DNA of 64,000 nucleotides from Salinispora tropica CNB-440. Its GTDB lineage: Bacteria > Actinomycetota > Actinomycetes > Mycobacteriales > Micromonosporaceae. A program made the position numbers and the translations under genes. Within the stretch, counting starts at the first letter, position 1; each line of letters opens with the position of its first letter. The DNA lies in assembly GCF_000016425.1 (NCBI RefSeq), contig NC_009380.1, positions 1-64,000 on the forward strand. Direction: 5' to 3'. A model generated the notes under the pieces. That model saw only the letters and a list, made by a program, of their open reading frames with translations. It had not been told where the DNA came from and did not search any database. Positions 56,287 through 64,000 of this stretch are shown in pieces.

Positions 56287-58112
56287 CAGCGCAGGCCCGC
56301 CTGCTCGGTGGCCGCTACCAGGTCGGCGAGCTTATCGGCTACGGCGGCATGGCCGAGGTGCATCGCGGTCGTGACCTGCGACTGGGTCGGGATGTTGCGA
56401 TCAAGATGCTCCGGGCCGATCTGGCCCGGGACGCCACCTTCCAGATGCGGTTCCGACGGGAGGCGCAGAACGCCGCCTCCCTCAACCACCCGGCCATCGT
56501 CGCCGTCTACGACACCGGCGAGGAGCAGGCACCGACCGGTGAGACCCTGCCGTTCATCGTCATGGAGTTCGTCGGCGGACGGACCCTGAAGGAGGTGCTG
56601 GGCGGCGAGGGGCGGTTCCAGCCGCGCCGAGCGCTGGAAATCTGCGCCGACATGTGCGCGGCGCTGGAGTTCAGCCACCGGCACCAAATCATCCACCGGG
56701 ACATCAAGCCCGGCAACGTCATGCTCACCCAGACCGGCCAGGTCAAGGTGATGGACTTCGGGATCGCCCGGGCGTTGGCCAGCGGTGCGACCACGATGAC
56801 GCAGACCAGCGCCGTGATCGGCACCGCCCAGTACCTCTCACCCGAGCAGGCCCGCGGCGAGTCGGTGGACGCCCGCTCGGATGTCTACGCCGCCGGCTGT
56901 GTGCTCTTCGAGTTGCTCTGCGGGCACCCGCCGTTCGTTGGGGACAGCCCGGTCAGCGTCGCGTACCAGCATGTCCGGGAGGCACCACCGACGCCCAGCG
57001 ACCTCAACCCGGAGGTCCCCCCGGCCGTCGACGCGATCATCCTCAAGGCACTGTCGAAGAACCCGCTCAACCGCTACCAGAGCGCCGGCGAGATGCGGGC
57101 GGATCTGCTGCGTGCCGCTGCTGGACGGCCGGTCATGGCGACCCCGGTCCTGCGGGAGGAGGAGACCACCCAACTCGCCCCGGCCGGCGCCGGATACCCG
57201 GCCGGTGCGCCCGGTCCGCGTACCCAACAGATTCCGGCCCGGGTTGGCGACCCACGCCGGCGCCGGGCGTCGTCGTGGCTGATCGCCACCTTCGCCGCGC
57301 TCGGCGTACTCGCGGTGGTCGCGCTGGTGGTCGCCGAGCTCATGTCCTCGCCACCCGAAGAGAAGGCATCGGTCCCGCGGGTGACCGGGCTGACGGAGGC
57401 TGAGGCGATCGACAAGATCGAGCAGGCCAACCTGGCGGCGGAAGCCGGCCCGGCGATCCGCGACAACGACTGCAACAAGGGGGAGGTGACCAACCAGGAT
57501 CCAAGCCCGGGCGAAGAGCTGAATCCGGCCGACGTCGTCACGGTCTTCATCTGTGCGGGGCCGGCGACGGTGACGATCCCGGACACCCTGGTCGGTTCCA
57601 CCTTCGACAACGCGAAGCGGCAGCTGGAGAACGCGGGCTTCGAGGTCGATCGGGAGGAGGTCGACGACGCGGCGCCGAAGAACACCGTCCTAGGGGTGAC
57701 GCCGGATGAGGGCAGCCAGGCGGCGGAGGGGGAGGTGGTCACGTTGACCGTCTCCAAGGGCAACATCGGCACCGTACCGAACGTCGTGAACTCCTACGTC
57801 GACGATGCCGAGAGGGAGCTCGAGGACGCCGGCTACGAGGTCAACATCAAGGAGGGCCAGCCGGTGCCGCCGGGCGAGCAGGGCCGGGTGACGAACCAGA
57901 ACCCAAGCCCGAACACCCCGCTGCGGAAGGGCAAGACGGTGACCATCACCGTGACGGTGCTCGAGGAGCCGACCGACTCCCCGACGCCGGAGCCGAGCGA
58001 GTCGCCGACGTCGGAGCCGCCCGACGAGCCGCCGGACAACGGCGGTGAAGGTGGAGGTGGAGGTGGCCTCCCGCTCCCGACCACACCTCCGGCCCGTCTC
58101 CCGACGCGCTGA
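56283..58112 (+). CDS. pknB: Ser/Thr protein kinase PknB with PASTA domains
   Basis: A 609-residue membrane kinase that senses the cell wall. Kinase domain at about 12-275 with GYGGMAEVHRG, VAIKML, HRDIKPGN near 138 and DFGIA near 159, and activation-loop threonines in TTMTQTSAVIGT. Membrane helix at about 330-352. Three extracellular PASTA domains at about 363-425, 426-493 and 494-563, then a Pro/Glu/Gly-rich tail; mycobacterial PknB has four. ATG at 56283 overlaps pknA by 4 bp. Last gene of the operon, convergent with pabA. Confidence 0.95.
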   Translation: MTAQARLLGGRYQVGELIGYGGMAEVHRGRDLRLGRDVAIKMLRADLARDATFQMRFRREAQNAASLNHPAIVAVYDTGEEQAPTGETLPFIVMEFVGGRTLKEVLGGEGRFQPRRALEICADMCAALEFSHRHQIIHRDIKPGNVMLTQTGQVKVMDFGIARALASGATTMTQTSAVIGTAQYLSPEQARGESVDARSDVYAAGCVLFELLCGHPPFVGDSPVSVAYQHVREAPPTPSDLNPEVPPAVDAIILKALSKNPLNRYQSAGEMRADLLRAAAGRPVMATPVLREEETTQLAPAGAGYPAGAPGPRTQQIPARVGDPRRRRASSWLIATFAALGVLAVVALVVAELMSSPPEEKASVPRVTGLTEAEAIDKIEQANLAAEAGPAIRDNDCNKGEVTNQDPSPGEELNPADVVTVFICAGPATVTIPDTLVGSTFDNAKRQLENAGFEVDREEVDDAAPKNTVLGVTPDEGSQAAEGEVVTLTVSKGNIGTVPNVVNSYVDDAERELEDAGYEVNIKEGQPVPPGEQGRVTNQNPSPNTPLRKGKTVTITVTVLEEPTDSPTPEPSESPTSEPPDEPPDNGGEGGGGGGLPLPTTPPARLPTR

Positions 58113-58208
58113 CGGCCGGTACACCCCGCGTCGGAGCTGCGGCGCGGGCCGCAGACGGCAGGCGGGCGCGCGAGGACACCAGGCGTCGTTCGGTGCTGTG
58201 GTCGTCGG

Positions 58209-58859
58209 TCAGGTGGTGCTGAACGCGGTGCGCCGGCGTGCATCGACCTCGGCCGCCAACGCGGGGGCGCGCTCGAGCGCCTCCGGGAAACCGCAGGACG
58301 CCAACCAGTTCGCCAGCATGAGGTGCCCGCCCTCGGTCAGGACCGACTCCGGGTGAAACTGCACCCCCTCGATCGGCAACGTTCGGTGGCGCATCGCCAT
58401 CACCACGCCGGAGCCGGTCCAACCGGTGACCTCCAACTCGTCCGGCAACGTCTGCGGCACGAGAGTGAGCGAGTGGTAGCGGGTCGCGGTGAACACCTCC
58501 GGTAGGCCGGCCAGTACCCCCACGCCCTGGTGCCGGACCTCGGAGGTCTTGCCGTGCAGCAGTTCCGAGGCCTGGGCGACGGTGGCGCCGAACGCCTCAC
58601 CGAGCGCCTGGTGACCGAGGCAGACCCCGAAGAGGGGGACCACTCCGGCGTACTCCCGGATGACATCCAGGCAGACGCCGGCACGATCCGGACTACCCGG
58701 CCCGGGTGAGAGCAGGACGCCATCCGCGTTCGCCTGCCCGACCTCCGCGACGCTGATCTCGTCGTTGCGACGCACCTCGCAGTCGGCGCCGAGCTGACCC
58801 AGATACTGCACCAGGTTGAAGACGAACGAGTCGTAGTTGTCGATGACCAGGATGCGCAC
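58209..58859 (-). CDS. Aminodeoxychorismate/anthranilate synthase glutamine amidotransferase
   Basis: The 216-residue class I amidotransferase supplies ammonia for p-aminobenzoate (PabA) or anthranilate (TrpG) synthesis; one protein may serve both. It has VIDNYDSFVFNLVQYL, oxyanion loop LLSPGPGSP, nucleophile Cys in GVCLGHQALGEAFG near 77, and His-Glu in VQFHPESVLTEGG near 168. No component I gene is nearby; location next to pknB is conserved in actinomycetes. GTG at 58859 has GGAAGAG at good spacing; a GTG at 58868 overlapping the upstream gene is the alternative. Confidence 0.92.
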   Translation of the reverse strand: MRILVIDNYDSFVFNLVQYLGQLGADCEVRRNDEISVAEVGQANADGVLLSPGPGSPDRAGVCLDVIREYAGVVPLFGVCLGHQALGEAFGATVAQASELLHGKTSEVRHQGVGVLAGLPEVFTATRYHSLTLVPQTLPDELEVTGWTGSGVVMAMRHRTLPIEGVQFHPESVLTEGGHLMLANWLASCGFPEALERAPALAAEVDARRRTAFSTT

Positions 58860-58864
58860 GGGTG

Positions 58865-59155
58865 TCACTCTTCCGATGAGGGGGGCGTGTTGTTCTCGTC
58901 CGTGTCGTACGGCAGGTCGTGCCCGTCCTCGGTTGGTGCCGGCCCGTCGCCGGGCGGCGGGTAGCCGGGGACACCCGGGTCCCCGGGATCCCCCGTTTCC
59001 TGGGTGACCTGTACATCGTCGAAGGGGAGCAGCGGCTCAGCCCAGGGGAAGACGACGTACCAGAGCAGCGCGACCGTGGCCGTCGCCAACAGGACACTGC
59101 CGGCCAGCTTGCCAGGCAGCCCGAACGGCAACTTTCGCCAGATCCAGGCGTACAT
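58865..59155 (-). CDS. Small single-span membrane protein
   Basis: A 96-residue protein: MYAWIWRKLPFGLPGKL, a membrane helix (about 18-40, VLLATATVALLWYVVFPWAE), then an acidic, Pro/Gly/Asp-rich extracellular tail. Family unknown to me, but a protein of this type is often encoded between sortase E and pabA in actinomycetes. It starts 4 bp after the sortase stop, so it is probably co-translated with it. Confidence 0.8.
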   Translation of the reverse strand: MYAWIWRKLPFGLPGKLAGSVLLATATVALLWYVVFPWAEPLLPFDDVQVTQETGDPGDPGVPGYPPPGDGPAPTEDGHDLPYDTDENNTPPSSEE

Positions 59156-59159
59156 CTTC

Positions 59160-60725
59160 TCAGCCCCCCAGTTCCGCCGGGCGGCCCGCCGACTTGGCCT
59201 GCGTCCGGTCCAGCTTCGCGTGGATGATCAGGCGTTCGTAGTTGTCGAACTTCGGGTGGCAGGTGGTCAGGGTGAGCATCGCGTCGGTCGGCTCGGCGCC
59301 CGGCTCGCCGGGAACCGGTGCCACCACCGCCACCTCGCTCGGCTTGACGACGTGGTTGCGGGTGACGCGGTAGACGTGCCACTCGTCCCGATCCTCGGCA
59401 ACGATCACGTCGCCGTCGTCCAACTCGTCAAGTCGCCAGAAGGTGGCCCGGTTCCGGTGCCCGGCGATGGAGAAGTTGCCGAGCTGGCCGGGGAGGGCGC
59501 TCGTCGGGTAGTGGCCCGGAGCGTATCGGAGGTCCTTCTGGGTCACTCCCTCGACGACGATCCAGTTTTTGTCGAGCCGCGGGATGTACAGGCCGGCGAT
59601 CGGAATGCCCTGCACCGTCGGTGGCGCGGAGGCGGACGAGGAAGCGGCGGAGGGCGTCACAGTCGGGTCACCGGTTGGCCCCCACGCCTCGGCGAGCTGC
59701 TGGCTGAGGTCGTTCTGGTGGGCGTTGACGATCACCGACTTCCCCCAGATCTCGTACCCGGCGAAGAGGAGCACCACTATGCCGAAGGTGATGAGCACCT
59801 CACCGGCGGCGCGGACGCCGGTGCGGAGGCGGGACCGGAACGTCGGCCGGGTCAGCTCCGAGTAGACGCTCTTGTAGCCGAGGGCGGACTGCTCTGGGCG
59901 TAGCTTGACCACCCGCTCACCCCGGCGCGGCTGGGCCGGCTCGGGGGTGGCGGAGTCGGCCGTGGAGTCGGCGTCGCGGGGTGGCTGGGGCACGGCGCCC
60001 ATCAGGGCGGTGGAGTCGAGTGCCGGAGGCGTGTGGCTGGCCACCCGCGGGATGAGCGCGGTGGCCGCCGGATCGGCGGTGGGGCTGGTGCCCGGGGTGG
60101 CATCAGGGGCTGCACCGGCACCAGGGGCCGCGCCGGCACTCCGGGCTGGACTGGCATTCGGGGCGGGACTGGCATTCGGGGCTGCGGTCCGCAGCGGTGT
60201 CGTGGGGATGAGCGCGGTGGGGGCGTCAGCCGTCGATGAGGTGCCCTCCCACGCGGGCCGGCGTGGGTTGACCGGGCTCGGCGAGGGGGAAGGGGCGGCC
60301 GGTTCCGACGAGTGTGGCGGGGATGCGGGCCGAAGATTCCGGTGGGCTGCGGTCGGCGGGTCGAGTGGCCGGTCGGCCGCCGGCGGCGTGGGCGGGTACG
60401 CAGCGTCGAAGGCCGAGCCGGCTGGAGGGGTGGAGGCGGGAGCGGCCGCGTGCCACGGCGACTGAGTCGGTGGGCGCTGCGGCGTTCCGGTTGACCCCGG
60501 TGGCTGGCTCGGCGCGCCCGGCTGGGGCAGGGCGCCCGGTTGGCTCGGCGCGCCCGACTGGGGCAGTGCGCCCGGCTGGCTCGGCGGTTGGGGCGCGGGT
60601 CCGGGCGGGGACGACGGCTGCTCCGACTCGTGCCGGGGCTGCTGCCAGGGACGCTCCAGCCGCGGCAGGAACGCCGTCTGGTCGTCGTCCCGATCAGGTT
60701 GCCAGCTCTCCGATGCCCGGGTCAT
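59160..60725 (-). CDS. Class E sortase with long N-terminal extension
   Basis: A 521-residue membrane transpeptidase. The first 298 residues are a Pro/Ala/Ser/Gln-rich disordered cytoplasmic region with 12-residue repeats (QPGALPQ(S/P)GAPS). A membrane helix lies at about 302-322 and the sortase domain at about 365-510, with catalytic His in [10 protein letters not shown] near 421, Cys in TLTTCHPKF near 487 and Arg in YERLIIH near 496. Class E sortases anchor pilin-like or LAxTG proteins in high-GC Gram-positives; no substrate gene is visible here. ATG at 60725 overlaps the DUF881 stop (ATGA). Confidence 0.92.
   Translation of the reverse strand: MTRASESWQPDRDDDQTAFLPRLERPWQQPRHESEQPSSPPGPAPQPPSQPGALPQSGAPSQPGALPQPGAPSQPPGSTGTPQRPPTQSPWHAAAPASTPPAGSAFDAAYPPTPPAADRPLDPPTAAHRNLRPASPPHSSEPAAPSPSPSPVNPRRPAWEGTSSTADAPTALIPTTPLRTAAPNASPAPNASPARSAGAAPGAGAAPDATPGTSPTADPAATALIPRVASHTPPALDSTALMGAVPQPPRDADSTADSATPEPAQPRRGERVVKLRPEQSALGYKSVYSELTRPTFRSRLRTGVRAAGEVLITFGIVVLLFAGYEIWGKSVIVNAHQNDLSQQLAEAWGPTGDPTVTPSAASSSASAPPTVQGIPIAGLYIPRLDKNWIVVEGVTQKDLRYAPGHYPTSALPGQLGNFSIAGHRNRATFWRLDELDDGDVIVAEDRDEWHVYRVTRNHVVKPSEVAVVAPVPGEPGAEPTDAMLTLTTCHPKFDNYERLIIHAKLDRTQAKSAGRPAELGG
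60505..60586 (-). repeat. 36-bp coding tandem repeat in sortase gene
   Basis: Copies at 60505-60540 and 60541-60576 plus a partial third begin GGCTCGGCGCGCCCG and differ at few bases. They encode a 12-residue repeat in the disordered N-terminus. A second array with 18-bp period lies at about 60140-60180 (PNASPA repeats). Confidence 0.8.
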
Positions 60726-61525
60726 TCGGGCACCGTCGCCCAACGGAGTGCGGCGGAGCCATCGAACGCCGGTACTGACACGGTGGAGACCGTCTCCTTA
60801 TAGCCCAGCTTGTAGGTGTTCGCCAGGTCCCTGAACAACCGGACTCCCTCGGACTCGGCGAGTGCCCGCTGGAGGGCGGCGGGGTCGCCGATCGCTACGA
60901 TCTTGAATGGAGGGGAATACACCCGGCCATGGAGCAGCAGGGTGTTACCAACGCAGCGTACCGCGCTTGTGGCGAGCACGCGGACATCCATGATTGACAT
61001 CGCCTCCGCGCCGCCGGCCCAGAGGGCGTTCACCACGGCCTGTACGTCACCTTGGTGCACCACCAGGTCGTGGTTGGTAACGCCGGTGGGCAGGCTGCCG
61101 TCGTTGCGTCTCGGCGCGTCGTCGAGCTCCACGGTCACTCCGAGGCCGGTGAGGGCGGTGAATCCGGCCGGCTCCTGGCTGGCCGCCGCCCGCTCCTGCT
61201 GCTGCTGGATCGTCCCGTCGGAACCGGCGAGGGCGTTGGTGCGGGCCTCAACCGTCGCGCGGAGCTCTGCCGCCCGCTGCTCGCTGGCCGCTACCTCGGT
61301 GTGGCGGTCCTGGATGAGCTGGTTGAGCTGAGGGCGCCGGTCCTCGCGCAGGGTGGTGCCCCCGGCGGTGGTAGCGGTGGTGGTGAAGAGAAGTCCGGCC
61401 GCGGCGGCGATCAACGGTACGCCGACCGGCCAGCCGAGTCGGCGCTGCCGCGGGCGTTGGATGAGGGCGGCGACGACCCGCCGGAGTACCTTCCGCCAGG
61501 AGGCCGCGCCGGATGTGTATTCCAC
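60722..61525 (-). CDS. DUF881 (YlxW-like) membrane protein
   Basis: A 267-residue protein with an N-terminal membrane helix (about 36-56, [19 protein letters not shown]), a coiled-coil segment (about 65-115), and a C-terminal DUF881 domain with [31 protein letters not shown] and [22 protein letters not shown]881 proteins lie in division-gene neighbourhoods; role unknown. GTG at 61525 follows GAGGAGGG and is clearly better than upstream in-frame ATGs. First gene of a four-gene unit with sortase, small membrane protein and pabA, divergent from crgA. Confidence 0.9.
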   Translation of the reverse strand: MEYTSGAASWRKVLRRVVAALIQRPRQRRLGWPVGVPLIAAAAGLLFTTTATTAGGTTLREDRRPQLNQLIQDRHTEVAASEQRAAELRATVEARTNALAGSDGTIQQQQERAAASQEPAGFTALTGLGVTVELDDAPRRNDGSLPTGVTNHDLVVHQGDVQAVVNALWAGGAEAMSIMDVRVLATSAVRCVGNTLLLHGRVYSPPFKIVAIGDPAALQRALAESEGVRLFRDLANTYKLGYKETVSTVSVPAFDGSAALRWATVPE

Positions 61526-61715
61526 GGGGTTTCCCTCCTCTCGTCGCGTACCAGCCCGCTCCGACGACCCCTCCGGGGTATTGGAGAAGACCCTTTCGTG
61601 GCCTGAACGGGTCTTCCGGACTACGCTAGCTGTCGAAACATTATTGGCCATGGACCGTCGCCCTCGCGCCCGGTTGTCAGGCCGGACGAGGTCGTCACCC
61701 CCTCTGGAGAGCGTC

Positions 61716-61979
61716 GTGCCCAAGTCTCAGGTCCGTAAGAAGAAGGTGTACACCCCGCCGACGGACGTGCGTCCGACGGCGACGGCGGCGACGCGCAAGC
61801 CTAGCCCGGTCTGGTTGCCGGCCACGGCGGTCACACTCATCGTCGCCGGCATCGGCTGGTTGGTGGTCTACTACCTCTCCGAGCAGGAGTATCCGGTCAT
61901 GTCGTGGGGTTACTGGAACCTCGCGGTGGGCTTCGGCGCAATGGTCGGCTCCCTGATCCTGCTCTCACGCTGGCGTTGA
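61716..61979 (+). CDS. crgA: Cell division protein CrgA
   Basis: An 87-residue protein with a basic N-terminus (VPKSQVRKKKVYTPP) and two membrane helices (about 33-54 and 68-85) joined by LSEQEYPVMSWGYWN. CrgA bridges FtsZ/FtsI-type division proteins and restrains septation in actinomycetes. GTG at 61716 follows GGAGA; the upstream open frame lacks similarity. It is divergent from the DUF881-sortase unit with a 190-bp spacer. Confidence 0.95.
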   Translation: MPKSQVRKKKVYTPPTDVRPTATAATRKPSPVWLPATAVTLIVAGIGWLVVYYLSEQEYPVMSWGYWNLAVGFGAMVGSLILLSRWR

Positions 61980-62286
61980 TCACGCGTTGATCTGCGCGCC
62001 GGCCGAAGCCGGTGCGCCAGCCCTGCCAGCTCGGTCGACTCCGCCCCAACCGGCGCTGCCGGGCGCGGCACCTTATGGTGTGGCGCAGGACGGCATCGTT
62101 CGGGATGCGAGATGCCTCACGTTACCGCCGGGTAACCTTGCGCGTAGGCTGCACTGCACGACCGGGCGAGGCAAGGTCAACGATCGGTCCGGGTCGAGGA
62201 CGTGGCAAGGCTGCGCCGAACATGTCCTGACCGAATGCCGATCGCCGAGCCGTTCGAGGCAGTAGTAGACCGGGAGGGCCGACTCG
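61980..62286. other. Gene-free spacer with inverted repeat
   Basis: About 307 bp with no convincing gene. An inverted repeat GTTACC-GCCG-GGTAAC lies at 62121-62136, roughly 150 bp before the oxidoreductase start, and could be an operator. Confidence 0.5.
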
Positions 62287-64000
62287 ATGGGCAGCGTCCA
62301 GATCGTCACCACGATCGTCGCGGCCGCCATCACCGCTGTGGCGGTGTGGCTCGCCGTGCGGGCAGTCATGAAGATGGTGGCCGTGATCCGGCTGGGCCAG
62401 CCGGACCCGGCCCGCTTCACCGACTGGGCCACGCGGACGAAGACGATGCTGGCGGAGACCGCGGGGCATACCCGGATGCTCCGCTGGAGTCTCGTGGGTG
62501 CCGCGCACTGGTTCGTGATGGTCGGGTTCATCGTGCTGTCACTGCTGGTGCTGGAGGCGTACTTCGAGGTCGTCTCCCCGACCGGCGGGCTCCCGCTGAT
62601 CGGGAGCTGGGCGGTCTACGGTCTCGTCACCGAAGCGCTCGGCGTCTTCGGCATCGCCAGCATCCTGGTGTTGATCGCGATCCGGGTGCGCAACCGCCCA
62701 ACCCGGCCCGGTGGAAGGTCCCGGTTCACCGGCTCGACCATGTGGCAGGGCTACTTCGTCGAGGCCGTCATTCTCGGCGTCCTGGTGATGGGCTTTCTCA
62801 TCCGGGGCTTCAAGGTCGCTACCGATCACTTCGAGTACCCGGTCTGGGCGACGCCGCTCAGCCACGCGGTCGGCGGCCTGCTGCCGGACTGGGAGGCCGG
62901 GGTCAGCATCGCCGCCGTCATCAAGATCGCGATTTCGATGGCCTGGCTGATCGTGATTTCGCTGAACGTGACCATGGGTGTCGCCTGGCACCGCTTCCTG
63001 GCCTTCCCCAACATCTTCTTCAAGCGCAACCCGGGTCGGCCCGGCTCTGGGCTCGGTGCCCTGCGGCCGATGACCAGTAACGGCGAACTCCTCGACTTCG
63101 AGGAGGCGGATCCGGAGAAGGACCAGTTCGGCGTCGCCCAGGTCGAGCAGTTCACCTGGAAGGGGCTGCTGGACTTCAGTACCTGCACCGAGTGCGGTCG
63201 CTGCCAGTCCCAGTGCCCGGCGTGGAACACCGGTAAGCCGCTGTCACCGAAGCTGTTGGTGCTCAGCCTTCGCGATCACGCCTACGCAAAGGCCCCGTAC
63301 CTACTGGCCGGCGGTGGCAAGGACCTGACCGGTGCAGAGAAGGCCGCCGACGGGCAGCTCGCCCATGTTGACGCGCTGGCGCTCGCCGAGGCGGAGAAGC
63401 CATTGATCGGCGGCGTCGAGGAGTCCGGTGTCATCGACCCGGACGTGCTCTGGTCCTGCACGACCTGCGGGGCCTGCGTCGAGCAGTGCCCGGTCGACAT
63501 CGAGCACGTCGATCACATTGTCGACATGCGCCGTTACCAGATGCTCATCGAGTCCAGCTTCCCCTCGGAGGCCGGGGTGATGCTGCGCAACCTGGAGAAC
63601 AAGGGCAACCCGTGGGGCGCCCCGCAGAACACCCGGGAGGACTGGACCAAGGGCCTCGACTTCGAGGTGCCGCGGGTCGGCGAGGTTGACGACTTCGAGT
63701 ACCTGTTCTGGGTTGGCTGCGCCGGAGCCTTCGAGGACCGGGCGAAGAAGACCACCCGGGCCGTCGCCACGTTGCTCCACGAGGCCGGCGTCTCCTTCGC
63801 CATCCTGGGCGAGGGGGAGACGTGCTCCGGCGATCCGGCCCGCCGGATCGGCAACGAGTTCGTCTTCCAGATGCTCGCGCAGCAGAACGTGGAGACGCTG
63901 AACGAGGCGTTTGACGGCCGAGAGAAGAGCCAACGCAAGATCGTCGCTACCTGTCCGCACTGCTTCAACACCCTGGGCAACGAGTACGGGCAACTCGGTG
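62287..64000 (+). CDS. Membrane-bound Fe-S oxidoreductase (CCG-domain), partial
   Basis: The first 571 residues of a protein cut by the window end. Residues 1-245 hold about six membrane segments of a heterodisulfide-reductase/nitrate-reductase gamma-like domain (e.g. AAHWFVMVGFIVLSLLVLEA). Then come two 4Fe-4S motifs, CTECGRCQSQCP near 300 and CTTCGACVEQCP near 390, followed by the first CCG-type segments with CSGDPARR near 515 and TCPHCFNTLGNEY near 558. It resembles the large actinobacterial Fe-S reductase of the Mycobacterium Rv0338c type; the electron partners are unknown. ATG at 62287 follows GGGAGG. Confidence 0.9.
   Translation, partial: MGSVQIVTTIVAAAITAVAVWLAVRAVMKMVAVIRLGQPDPARFTDWATRTKTMLAETAGHTRMLRWSLVGAAHWFVMVGFIVLSLLVLEAYFEVVSPTGGLPLIGSWAVYGLVTEALGVFGIASILVLIAIRVRNRPTRPGGRSRFTGSTMWQGYFVEAVILGVLVMGFLIRGFKVATDHFEYPVWATPLSHAVGGLLPDWEAGVSIAAVIKIAISMAWLIVISLNVTMGVAWHRFLAFPNIFFKRNPGRPGSGLGALRPMTSNGELLDFEEADPEKDQFGVAQVEQFTWKGLLDFSTCTECGRCQSQCPAWNTGKPLSPKLLVLSLRDHAYAKAPYLLAGGGKDLTGAEKAADGQLAHVDALALAEAEKPLIGGVEESGVIDPDVLWSCTTCGACVEQCPVDIEHVDHIVDMRRYQMLIESSFPSEAGVMLRNLENKGNPWGAPQNTREDWTKGLDFEVPRVGEVDDFEYLFWVGCAGAFEDRAKKTTRAVATLLHEAGVSFAILGEGETCSGDPARRIGNEFVFQMLAQQNVETLNEAFDGREKSQRKIVATCPHCFNTLGNEYGQLG

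Overview
The window is the replication-origin region of a very GC-rich actinomycete chromosome. The gene order dnaA-oriC-dnaN-gnd-recF-DUF721-gyrB-gyrA-DUF3566-tRNA-Ile-tRNA-Ala, the fhaA-fhaB-pstP-rodA-pbpA-pknA-pknB operon, crgA, class E sortase, XRE/DUF397 pairs and many GTG starts all point to Actinobacteria. Gene content and style suggest family Micromonosporaceae; a marine Salinispora-like organism is my best guess, but it rests on recognition and not on a search.

Layout. 1-3150: dnaA with DnaA boxes in its promoter, then oriC (2527-2982) with more than a dozen DnaA boxes. 3151-13574: dnaN, a short-form 6-phosphogluconate dehydrogenase, recF, a DciA-like DUF721 gene, a convergent hypothetical gene, gyrB, gyrA (with an unexpected DnaA-box cluster between them) and a DUF3566 membrane protein closed by a strong terminator. 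13654-14757: tRNA-Ile, a VOC protein, a 42-residue DLW-39-type peptide and tRNA-Ala. 

14.7-48.8 kb is a mixed, lineage-specific stretch between tRNA-Ala and tRNA-Leu. It holds a lipoprotein, a PhzF-like enzyme, an archaeal-style valyl-tRNA synthetase divergent from a Sua5-type threonylcarbamoyl-AMP synthase, a giant CtpI-like P-type ATPase with two small membrane proteins, a parS-like site, DsbA/FrnE-like and SufE genes, a CBS-pair protein, an SGNH hydrolase, a TetR-controlled leucine/acyl-CoA catabolic cluster (biotin carboxylase, HMG-CoA lyase, carboxyltransferase, acyl-CoA dehydrogenase), an 855-residue XRE-NB-ARC-TPR regulator, a MarR regulator divergent from a glutamate-cysteine ligase homologue, membrane and PASTA proteins, an XRE(DUF5753)/DUF397 pair, a secreted subtilisin with a P-domain, and a two-gene surface-glycan module.

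48.8-62.0 kb is the conserved growth and division block: tRNA-Leu; fhaA, fhaB, pstP, rodA, pbpA, pknA, pknB as one overlapping operon (elongation synthase plus Ser/Thr phospho-signalling); and, running the other way, DUF881, class E sortase, a small membrane protein and pabA/trpG. crgA lies divergent from DUF881. The window ends inside a membrane-bound Fe-S oxidoreductase gene.

No CRISPR array, rRNA, transposase, integrase or recognisable secondary-metabolite core gene was seen. The points most worth following are the parS-like site, the DnaA boxes between gyrB and gyrA, the second-type ValRS, the biotin carboxylase without a carrier domain, the glutamate-cysteine ligase homologue beside MarR, and a perfect 21-bp palindrome upstream of the XRE/DUF397 pair.
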